Positions 15,267-22,178 of a stretch of DNA of 44,491 bases are shown in pieces (the stretch's first letter is position 1; each line of letters begins with the position of its first letter). The translations under genes were made by a program, and so were the position numbers. The DNA is taken from positions 1 to 44,491 of the forward strand of contig JBCBNX010000027.1 in the NCBI GenBank assembly GCA_039821555.1, in the 5' to 3' direction. The notes under the pieces are model-generated. The model was not told the origin of the DNA. It saw only the letters and a program-made list of their open reading frames with translations, and did not search any database. This stretch comes from Bacteroidota bacterium. Its GTDB lineage: Bacteria; Bacteroidota; Rhodothermia; Rhodothermales; Rubricoccaceae.

Positions 15267-17740
15267 AAAGGGATTCAGCGCTCCTCAGTTGGCATTGTGC
15301 GCAAGCCGTGGTGCTCGCGCTCGTCGCATTTGCCGCACCTGTGGTCGCGCAGGAGGAGGCTCCGACGACGCGCCTCGTGCAAATCGTCAACGCCGACTCC
15401 GTGGCGGGCGTCGTGGAAGACGGGCAACGTGTGCGGCGGCTGATTGGCAACGTGGTGCTGCGGCAAGACGAGACGCGCCTCCGCGCCCAGCGCGCCACGC
15501 AGTTCCTCGACTTCGACGTGACCGTGTTCGAGGGCGACGTACGCATCGTCGAGGACGGCGACACGCTCACGGCGCGGCTCGTGCGCTACAACTCGGCCTC
15601 CAAAACTGGCGAGGCCGAGGGCAACGTGCGCATCGCAGACTCGTCCGCCGTGCTCTTCGCGCCGAGTGCGACCTACGACTCGCGCGCCAAGACTTCCTAC
15701 TTCACCGAGGGCGCGCGCCTTGTCGAGGACGACGCCACGCTCACGAGCCGCCGCGGCGCCTATAACTCGCGCACGAAGGTGGCCACCTTCACCGACGATG
15801 TGCGGCTCACCGACAGCACGACCGTCCTCACCAGCCGCCGAGGCATCTACAACACCGAGACGCGCCGCGCCGACTTCGCGGGCGATGTGCGCCTCGAACA
15901 TCCTGACACCTACCTCGAAGCCGACTCGCTTACCCACTTCCGCGAGGTGCAGCTTTCTGAAGCGCACGGCCGCGTCTTCATCGAGCGCTTTGGCGACGAA
16001 GAGCAGGACGAAGGACCGGACGGGGCGTCCGAGGCCGACCGCGCTCCGGTGGCAAATGAGGCGGCTGTGCTGGCGGACAGCCTCGAAGCCCCTGCCGCCC
16101 GTGACTCGACCCTGCGCACGCTGCTCTTTGGCGACCGCGCCGTGCACGACGAGCGCCTCGGGTTCAGCCGCATCGACGGCCGGCCACTCCTCGTCACGCT
16201 CCGTACCGACTCGACCGGCGCCACGGACACGCTCCTCGTTCGCGCCCGCATCCTCGAAGCCTATCGTCTCGATCCAGCATCGCTCGATAGCATGGAGACG
16301 GCGGAAGCAGAGCGGCGCGTAGCCGCGAGCCGTGCACCCGCGGACAGCGTCGCAGCGGACAGCGTCGCAGCGGGGGATGGTGCGGGTACCGTGGGGATTG
16401 AGGGCGAAGAAGAGGAGGGCAGCGAGATGGACGGCGTCTCGCCAGAGAACGAAGCCGATCCGCTCGCTCCCCGGCAGGACGTCACGGGCGAGCAGGGAGG
16501 CGAGCTCCCGGACGCGAGACTTGACGAAGTCGCCGTCGACTCCCTGCGAGCACGGGATGGAGACGACTGGGAGGCCGTTGCCGATTCGCTTTTCGCTGAG
16601 ACACCGCCTCCAGGCGCAGATCCAGAACTTGGTCCGTCTGCCCTGCGACCTGCAACCTACGACCTGCGACCCGGCACCGAGATCAGGCGCCTCGTTGCTC
16701 GCGATTCCGTGCGGATCGTGCAGCCCGACCTCGTGGCCGTGGCCGACTCAGCGGTGCTCGACCGCTTCGAGATCCCACTGCCGGAGACGGACCGGCCAGA
16801 CTCGATAGGCGTGGCTTCGCTGGAGGCGGACGCCGACCCAGAGCCAGAGCAGCGCGATGTGTTGCGGCTCTTCTCGCGGCCGTCGGTGTGGGTGGACGAG
16901 ACGCAGGTGACAGGTGCGGCGATGACCGTACTAGCCCGCGCTGAGACGCTCGACACGCTTCGAGTGGACGACCAAGCCTTCGCGGCGCAGCGCGATACGT
17001 CCCTCGCCCGCGTGAATCAGATTCGTGGCCGCACCATGCTCGCGCTCTTCGAAGACGAGGTGCAGCCCGACAGCACCCGCGAGAACACACTGCGGCGTCT
17101 TCTCGTCTGGCCAAACGCCGAGGCGATCTACTTCCGCGCCAAGGAGCAGCCCGAGGACGCCCCGCCGCTGGCGCCCGACAGCCTCCTCGACGGGGCCGTG
17201 CAGGTGAGCGCCGACAGCATCGCGTTTACGTTCGCCCAAGACACACTGCGCGCCGTGCGCGGGTACCGCGGCATCGAGGGGCTGAGCTATGCTGCCGACA
17301 TCGTGCCGTCCACCTTGCGGCTCGACGGCTACGTCTACACGCCGGAGCGCCGTCCGTCGCAGGGTGGATTGTTGCGGCCGGGCAGCCGCGAGGCCGTACG
17401 GCTCGGCCTCACCGACTCCCTTGCTGCGCCGATCTTCGACATCCCCGACGTAGACGCCGCACGCGACAGCGTCGGCGCCCGCCTCGACAGCCTGGACGCC
17501 GAACGCTTCCGACTCGACTCGCTGCGCCAAGATTCGCTCGGCACGGTTCCTATTGAGGTGCGCTCGCCACCGCGTGAGGTGCCCGGCGTCCAGAGCGGCC
17601 AGGCGCCGGGACCTGAGGGGAGCCCAAGCAATCAAGCGGCGAGGCGACTTCGCCGTGAACTTGGCGAAGTGGGTCGTAGGCGGACGCGTCTCCGTCGCAA
17701 AGACTCTCGTCGCCCCAAAAAGCCGCTGCCTTTATGCTGA
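15263..17740 (+). CDS. Long OstA-like (LptA-type) LPS transport protein
   Basis: An 825-residue exported protein with a signal peptide (residues 1-29, ending VVAQ). Residues about 35-225 carry repeated OstA/LptA beta-jellyroll units (IGNVVLRQDETRLRAQRATQF, EAEGNVRIADSS, ATFTDDVRLTDSTTVLTSRRG). The rest is a very acidic, Asp/Ser/Ala-rich region broken by further OstA-like strands (DRPLLVTLRT, LRVDDQAFAAQ, RGYRGIEGLSYAADIVPSTLRLDGYVY). It ends in a strongly basic tail (RRLRRELGEVGRRRTRLRRK). It would form part of the periplasmic LPS bridge. The length well exceeds ordinary LptA; Bacteroidota OstA-like proteins are longer but usually not this acidic. The coding sequence contains a four-copy heptamer array and a 15-bp tandem repeat. 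Confidence 0.8.
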   Translation: MKRDSALLSWHCAQAVVLALVAFAAPVVAQEEAPTTRLVQIVNADSVAGVVEDGQRVRRLIGNVVLRQDETRLRAQRATQFLDFDVTVFEGDVRIVEDGDTLTARLVRYNSASKTGEAEGNVRIADSSAVLFAPSATYDSRAKTSYFTEGARLVEDDATLTSRRGAYNSRTKVATFTDDVRLTDSTTVLTSRRGIYNTETRRADFAGDVRLEHPDTYLEADSLTHFREVQLSEAHGRVFIERFGDEEQDEGPDGASEADRAPVANEAAVLADSLEAPAARDSTLRTLLFGDRAVHDERLGFSRIDGRPLLVTLRTDSTGATDTLLVRARILEAYRLDPASLDSMETAEAERRVAASRAPADSVAADSVAAGDGAGTVGIEGEEEEGSEMDGVSPENEADPLAPRQDVTGEQGGELPDARLDEVAVDSLRARDGDDWEAVADSLFAETPPPGADPELGPSALRPATYDLRPGTEIRRLVARDSVRIVQPDLVAVADSAVLDRFEIPLPETDRPDSIGVASLEADADPEPEQRDVLRLFSRPSVWVDETQVTGAAMTVLARAETLDTLRVDDQAFAAQRDTSLARVNQIRGRTMLALFEDEVQPDSTRENTLRRLLVWPNAEAIYFRAKEQPEDAPPLAPDSLLDGAVQVSADSIAFTFAQDTLRAVRGYRGIEGLSYAADIVPSTLRLDGYVYTPERRPSQGGLLRPGSREAVRLGLTDSLAAPIFDIPDVDAARDSVGARLDSLDAERFRLDSLRQDSLGTVPIEVRSPPREVPGVQSGQAPGPEGSPSNQAARRLRRELGEVGRRRTRLRRKDSRRPKKPLPLC
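16341..16370 (+). repeat. 15-bp tandem repeat (2 copies) in the OstA-like gene
   Basis: CGGACAGCGTCGCAG occurs twice in direct succession, encoding ADSVAADSVAA in the acidic linker. The unit is in frame, so copy change would only alter linker length. Confidence 0.85.
16643..16670 (+). repeat. Degenerate heptamer array (CTGCGAC) inside the OstA-like gene
   Basis: Four consecutive heptamers read CTGCGAC, CTGCAAC, CTACGAC, CTGCGAC. Read cyclically the unit is CGACCTG, sharing the CGACC core of the heptamers before the genes at 31751 and 32862. It encodes LRPATYDLRPG without breaking the frame because four heptamers plus flanking bases fit the surrounding codons. Confidence 0.8.
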
Positions 17741-17767
17741 CGAGGCCGCTGCCTTCATGCTGACGAG
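17722..17767. repeat. 23-bp tandem repeat between convergent genes
   Basis: Two adjacent 23-base copies (17722-17744 and 17745-17767) differ at a single base. Copy 1 contains the stop codon of the OstA-like gene; copy 2 contains the stop codon of the convergent FecCD permease. Duplication has therefore reshaped the C-terminus of one of these genes. Confidence 0.9.
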
Positions 17768-18786
17768 GCCGACGGCCCAGCGCGCCGCAGCAACCAGAGG
17801 AAGAAAGGCACACCACAAAGCGCGGTCAGTACGCCGACGGGAAGCTCTTGGTAGGGCAGCACCGTCCGAGCGGCTAGGTCGGCGAGGACCAGGAACGGCC
17901 CGCCGACCAGGAAGGCTATGGGCACAACGCGCCGGTGGCTCACGCCTGTCACAAAACGAACCGCGTGCGGCACAATCAGCCCAACGAATCCGACGACACC
18001 CGCTGCGGCCACAAGCATGCCGGTCACCAAGGCGCTCCACACGATAAGCCCCCACTTGATGCGCTCGATGGGCACGCCGAGCGCGCGGGCCGCATCTTCG
18101 CCCGTGAGCAACGCGTCGAGAGGGCGCGCCACCAACCAGAGGAGGGTAGTACCGAGGAGCGCGGTGCCAAGTGGCAGCCAGAGCGTGGACCACTGCGCTC
18201 CGGCGAATGACCCGAGAAGCCAGAACAGCACCGCGCGCATCCGGTCGGCGTCGGGCGAGGCAAACGTCACGAACGCCGTCACCGCGGCGAACAACGCTGA
18301 GAGCGCTACGCCCGCGAGGAGGAGGCGGGCCGTCGGGAGGTAGGAGCCCTCCCGTGCGACGAACACCACCAGCGTCATCGCGATGAGGGCTCCGAGGAAG
18401 GCGGCTAGAGGGAGGCTCAGCGTGTTGCTTAGTAGGGGAGGCAGAAACCCGAGGTAGAACAGCGACGCCCCGGCACTCGCGCCGCTCGACACGCCCAGCA
18501 GGTACGGCTCGGCCAGGGGGTTGCGCACGAGCGCCTGCATCCCGACCCCGACGACAGCAAGTCCTCCGCCTACGGCGAAGGCCAGCATCACGCGTGGGAG
18601 GCGCAGGGACCAGACGATAGTCGAAGCCGTAGGGTCTGAGGGCGACACACCCGTTAACCTGGCCGCGATCACCTCCATCACGACGCTGGGAGCCAGGTAG
18701 ACACTGCCGAAAAGAATCCCTGCCAACACAGCCAGCAGCGGTACGACGCCGAGGGCGAATCCCCAGACGAGACGGTTCACGGTCAT
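17755..18786 (-). CDS. FecCD-type ABC transporter permease (iron/heme/B12)
   Basis: A 343-residue membrane permease of the BtuC/FecCD/FhuB family with about ten spans. Conserved segments include RLPRVMLAFAVGGGLAVVGVGMQALVRNPLAEPYLLGVSSGASAGA, LLAGVALSALFAA, GVVGFVGLIVPHAVR and LPVGVLTALCGVPFFLWLLRR. It would form the channel for a siderophore, heme or cobalamin complex with a periplasmic binding protein and an ATPase, neither of which lies in this window. The start is the ATG at 18786 (MTVNRLVWGF); the upstream frame is not membrane-protein-like. Its last codons fall in copy 2 of the 23-bp tandem repeat. I see no B12-riboswitch motif upstream. Confidence 0.92.
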   Translation of the reverse strand: MTVNRLVWGFALGVVPLLAVLAGILFGSVYLAPSVVMEVIAARLTGVSPSDPTASTIVWSLRLPRVMLAFAVGGGLAVVGVGMQALVRNPLAEPYLLGVSSGASAGASLFYLGFLPPLLSNTLSLPLAAFLGALIAMTLVVFVAREGSYLPTARLLLAGVALSALFAAVTAFVTFASPDADRMRAVLFWLLGSFAGAQWSTLWLPLGTALLGTTLLWLVARPLDALLTGEDAARALGVPIERIKWGLIVWSALVTGMLVAAAGVVGFVGLIVPHAVRFVTGVSHRRVVPIAFLVGGPFLVLADLAARTVLPYQELPVGVLTALCGVPFFLWLLRRAGPSASSA

Positions 18787-19150
18787 GCCACGGTCAGCGC
18801 ACGTGCGGCGTATCCCGAGCACGCACGCGGAGAGAGCACGGGATCGGCGCGGGGCAGTAGGACGGGCTGGGGCGACACGTGGCGTGCATGAAGCGAAAAG
18901 CAGAAAGTGTACGGTTGCCCAATCTAGCATGGGGCGCACGGCGCGTGTAGATGGGTCTCGATGGGGCCGAATACACTATGAGTGTACACGATGGTGTACA
19001 GCGTTGACCAATCGGATAGAAAAAAGTTGGAACAGGATTTCGTTTTCACCGATAGATGTGCTTACTTTATGTAACGGGTCGCGCCACCGGAGCTACGATT
19101 TGCTCTCTCCATCCCTCCCAAATCACCCGGCGACGCCCCCTTCACCCCGT
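18787..19150. other. 364-bp divergent intergenic region
   Basis: The region lies between the FecCD permease (minus) and the lipid kinase (plus). It contains a cluster of GTGTAC motifs and a palindrome at 18972-18989, an AT-rich stretch around 19010-19075 with promoter-like TTACTTTAT at 19060-19068, and a C/T-rich leader before the kinase. No coding sequence or riboswitch motif was seen. Confidence 0.5.
18972..18989. promoter_or_regulatory. Overlapping palindromes (operator candidate)
   Basis: TACACT-ATG-AGTGTA at 18972-18986 is a perfect 6-bp dyad with a three-base centre, and it overlaps the 8-bp palindrome GTGTACAC at 18982-18989. A further GTGTACA follows at 18994 and GTGTAC occurs at 18907. 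The cluster lies in the divergent gap upstream of a metal/cofactor permease and a lipid kinase, fitting a regulator site for one or both. Confidence 0.45.
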
Positions 19151-20098
19151 ATGTCGTACACGTTCATCCTCAACCCAGCTGCCGCCCATGGGCGGGCCGG
19201 TCGGCTTCGTGGCCGGCTCAGCGACCTCGCCAAGCGCCTCGGCCTGGCGTTTGAGGTGAAGCAGACGCAGCGGTCCGGCCATGCCACCGCTCTTGCGCAG
19301 GAGGCTGGCCACCCTGGCCACCGCGTCGTTGCGGTCGGCGGCGACGGGACCGTTCAGGAAGTCGCCACAGGACTTGTCGGCTCCGGAGCGACCCTGGGTA
19401 TCGTCCCCATCGGCACTGGCAACGACTACGCTCGCTCCCTCGGCCTGCCTACTAAAATGGACGAGGGTTTGCGGATGTTGCCGTTCCTCCAGCCCCAAAC
19501 GACGGATTTGGGGCGAATCGGCTGGACAAATGTAGATGGCTCTGCGCACGAGCGTCTCTTTGTGAACGCCATCGGCGTCGGTTTCGATGCGCGCGTGGCC
19601 GTTCTGGCCGAGCGCTACAAACAGCTTCCCGGGCAGGCAGCCTATCTCGCCGGTGTCTTCAGGGGGCTTAGCTCGTGGACCAACCCGAACGTCCGCGTTG
19701 CGGCCTCGGAGCACGCTGCCGTGCTAGCGGGCGCAGAGGAGCCTCCGGTTTCTCCATCGCCGTGGTTCGACGGCCCCTTGTTCCTACTTGCTATTGGCAA
19801 TGGCTGGTCGGTAGGAGGAGGCTTCCGCCTTACTCCAGACGCCCAGCCTGATGACGGGCTCCTGGACCTCTGCGTACTGCGCGGCGTCACCGCGGGCCGT
19901 GCGCTCCAACTCCTGCCCCGCGCGATGCGCGGCAAACACACGACCGCCGAGGAAGTCGCGCTTGGCCGCGTTGCCTCCGTCGCCCTCGACTCTGAATCCC
20001 CGCTGCCCATTCATGCGGACGGCGAGATTCTGACTACCAGCGCCATCCGGCTTACCACCACCATCGAGCCGGGTGCCCTGTCTGTGCTGCGTCCCTGA
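19151..20098 (+). CDS. Diacylglycerol kinase-catalytic family lipid kinase (YegS/DagK-like)
   Basis: A 315-residue lipid kinase. The N-terminal nucleotide-binding domain begins YTFILNPAAAHGRAGR and has the signature VVAVGGDGTVQEVATGL, followed by LGIVPIGTGNDYARSLGLP. The C-terminal beta-sandwich includes VNAIGVGFDARV, AIGNGWSVGGGFRLTPDAQPDDGLLDL and IHADGE, all standard for this family. It would phosphorylate diacylglycerol or a related lipid at the membrane. The start is the ATG at 19151, next to a C/T-rich leader (CCCCCTTCACCCCGT); the frame open from 18785 is intergenic. The sigma-54-type regulator starts 66 bases downstream, so both could share a transcript. Confidence 0.93.
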   Translation: MSYTFILNPAAAHGRAGRLRGRLSDLAKRLGLAFEVKQTQRSGHATALAQEAGHPGHRVVAVGGDGTVQEVATGLVGSGATLGIVPIGTGNDYARSLGLPTKMDEGLRMLPFLQPQTTDLGRIGWTNVDGSAHERLFVNAIGVGFDARVAVLAERYKQLPGQAAYLAGVFRGLSSWTNPNVRVAASEHAAVLAGAEEPPVSPSPWFDGPLFLLAIGNGWSVGGGFRLTPDAQPDDGLLDLCVLRGVTAGRALQLLPRAMRGKHTTAEEVALGRVASVALDSESPLPIHADGEILTTSAIRLTTTIEPGALSVLRP

Positions 20099-20164
20099 GC
20101 GCGCAGCCTCCACCACTCACACCACCGTCCACACCATCCCTCCAACTCACGCCCTCTGCTTCCA

Positions 20165-21559
20165 ATGAGCAAGAAGCGCATTTTCATCGTGGACGATGAC
20201 CCCAAGATCGGCGAGCTCTTCGCCACGGTCTTGAACCGCGACGGCTACAACGCGACCTCCTTCACCAGCGCCACCACCGTCCTCGACGAGATCGACGACG
20301 GCAAAGTCCCGGATGTCATCCTCGCTGACCTCCACATGCCGGACATTACCGGCATCAAGCTGCTCGACGAACTCCGCGACCGCAACCTCGCGCTGCCGGT
20401 GATCATCATCACGGCGCAGTCGTCGGTGACGACGGCCGTCGAGGCGATGCGGCTGGGGGCATTCCACTACCTCTCGAAGCCGGTCAACCTCGAAGAGATG
20501 CGCGCCCTCCTCGCGAAGGCGCTCGACCTCTACGGCGATAAGAAGGAGCTCAAGGAGATCCGCACGCAGCGCCGCAAGAAGCACTCGGCAAGCAAGATCC
20601 TCGGCAAGTCCGACGAGATCCAGCGCGTGCGCGACACCATCGACACGTTGAAGGATATCCCGAATACTATCGTGCTCGTGCGCGGTGAAACAGGGACCGG
20701 CAAGAACCTGATCGCCAAGACGATCCACTACACCTCGCGGTGGAGCGGGGGCCGCTTCGTCGAGATCAACTGTGCTGCGCTGCCCGACAACCTCCTCGAA
20801 TCGGAGCTGTTTGGCTACGAGAAAGGCGCCTTCACGGACGCCCGCGCAGCCAAGCCTGGCCTCCTGGAGATCGCCGACGGCGGCACCCTCTTCCTCGACG
20901 AGATCGATTCGATGAGCCTCCCACTCCAGGCGAAGCTCCTCAGCTTTCTGGAGAGCCGCACCTTCCGCCGCCTCGGCGGGGTGGACGACATCAAGGTGTC
21001 GACGCGCATCATCTGCGCCACCAACGCCGCCCTCGAAGAGCGCATCGCCGAGAAGGAGTTTCGCAAGGACCTCTTCTTCCGCATCAACGTCGTCTCGATC
21101 AAGCTCCCGGCGCTCCGCACGATGGGCCGCGACCTGCTCATGATCGCGCGTGAGATCGTGAAGGGCTTTGCGAAGGACTTCAACAAGGAGATCGACGGCT
21201 TCACGACGGAGGCCGAGGAGAAGCTGCTCGCCCACGACTGGCCTGGCAACGTGCGCGAACTGCGCAACGTGCTCGAACGCGCTATGATTTTTGCGCAGGG
21301 GCAGAGGATCGAAGCCAAAGACCTCATCCTGCTCAAGGCCGATGGTCTCGACACGGACGACGCCGACGGCTACTTCCGCTTTCGCTCAGGCGGCTCCCTC
21401 GAAGACCTCGAGCACGAGTACATCCGCCACATCCTCACCGTCCGCTCGAACTCGTCCTACGCCGACGTGGCCCGCCTGCTGGGCATCTCGAAGAAGACGC
21501 TCTGGGAGAAGCGCAAGAAGTACAACCTCGACGAGGAACTGGCCGAGGCCGCCGCATAG
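20165..21559 (+). CDS. NtrC-family response regulator with GAFTDA variant
   Basis: A 464-residue three-domain regulator. The receiver has Asp55 (VILADLHMPD) and Lys105. The AAA+ sigma-54 activation domain has Walker A GETGTGK (174-180), Walker B LFLDEID (242-248), the sensor region RIICATNAALEE and the arginine-finger region FRKDLFFRINV. The C-terminal Fis-type helix-turn-helix is SYADVARLLGISKKTLWEKRKKY. It should activate sigma-54 promoters when phosphorylated. The loop that contacts sigma-54, normally GAFTGA, reads GAFTDA here (221-226). No partner histidine kinase is adjacent. The ATG at 20165 follows a very C-rich, G-poor leader. Confidence 0.95.
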   Translation: MSKKRIFIVDDDPKIGELFATVLNRDGYNATSFTSATTVLDEIDDGKVPDVILADLHMPDITGIKLLDELRDRNLALPVIIITAQSSVTTAVEAMRLGAFHYLSKPVNLEEMRALLAKALDLYGDKKELKEIRTQRRKKHSASKILGKSDEIQRVRDTIDTLKDIPNTIVLVRGETGTGKNLIAKTIHYTSRWSGGRFVEINCAALPDNLLESELFGYEKGAFTDARAAKPGLLEIADGGTLFLDEIDSMSLPLQAKLLSFLESRTFRRLGGVDDIKVSTRIICATNAALEERIAEKEFRKDLFFRINVVSIKLPALRTMGRDLLMIAREIVKGFAKDFNKEIDGFTTEAEEKLLAHDWPGNVRELRNVLERAMIFAQGQRIEAKDLILLKADGLDTDDADGYFRFRSGGSLEDLEHEYIRHILTVRSNSSYADVARLLGISKKTLWEKRKKYNLDEELAEAAA

Positions 21560-21581
21560 AGGGCGGCGGCGTAACAGTCAA

Positions 21582-21637
21582 AGGCTACGCGCACCCCGAT
21601 GTTTGATAGGAACCTCGGGGTGCGTACTATGTAGCCT
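21582..21637 (+). terminator. Interrupted hairpin after the response regulator
   Basis: CGCACCCCGA at 21590-21599 pairs perfectly with TCGGGGTGCG at 21615-21624, closing a 15-base loop. An outer helix AGGCTAC (21582-21588) with GTAGCCT (21631-21637) extends it. It lies 22 bases after the stop codon of the sigma-54-type regulator. It lacks a T tract but is the only strong structure before the next gene. Confidence 0.65.
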
Positions 21638-21690
21638 AACGACACCAAATTGTAGGTTACACGGCATTCCCCGCCCTTCCGCTACTGGAT

Positions 21691-22041
21691 ATGACCGAAT
21701 TGTGGTGCTGGCGGTGCCAGCAGGAGACGCCGATGCTGGATGAGGATGAGTGGCCCGAGATGGCCGCCGCTCTCCGACGCGGCATCCGCAACATCAAAGC
21801 GCGGCGACAGGCGACCGGCGCCAGCTTGGCTGAGGTGACGGAGGGCAACAAGCTGCAGGCTCAGTATGCCGAGGCGCTCGATCTGTACGAGCGACTGACG
21901 GGCTACCGCGAGACGAACCCTCTCGCGCTGCACCACCACCGAGTATCGATCTACGGCCCTCCGTGCCAGACGTGCGGCAAGCCGCTTCGCACGCCAAAGG
22001 CCAAACTGTGTGCAGCGTGCGGTGCCCGCCGTGCCGTGTAA
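21691..22041 (+). CDS. Small zinc-ribbon-like protein of unknown function
   Basis: A 116-residue protein. It begins with a CxxC (LWCWRCQQETPMLDEDEW) and ends with a four-cysteine zinc-ribbon pattern (CQTCGKPLRTPKAKLCAACG). Between them lies an amphipathic helical region with a basic patch (RGIRNIKARRQ) and an Asn-Lys-Leu-Gln helix. The two CxxC pairs at the C-terminus probably bind one zinc ion. The gene stands alone after a terminator-like structure. I recognise the general pattern of uncharacterised cysteine-rich proteins but no named family; the even cysteine spacing and protein-like composition support a real gene. Confidence 0.65.
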   Translation: MTELWCWRCQQETPMLDEDEWPEMAAALRRGIRNIKARRQATGASLAEVTEGNKLQAQYAEALDLYERLTGYRETNPLALHHHRVSIYGPPCQTCGKPLRTPKAKLCAACGARRAV

Positions 22042-22178
22042 TCCGCGGCTGCAGGCCGACGCGGGGCTCCAGCGTTCTCAACTCGTGCGGGCGTCCACGT
22101 CTACCTTGCCTCGTTCCAACCTCACGGCATCAGCCCCGCGCGGCTGAGCCGCCATCTGTTGTTGGCGCAACGTGGACA

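Noticed and set aside
18787..19150. A cobalamin riboswitch upstream of the FecCD permease
   Set aside because: The conserved B12-box core was not found on the minus strand, and the region instead has short palindromes.
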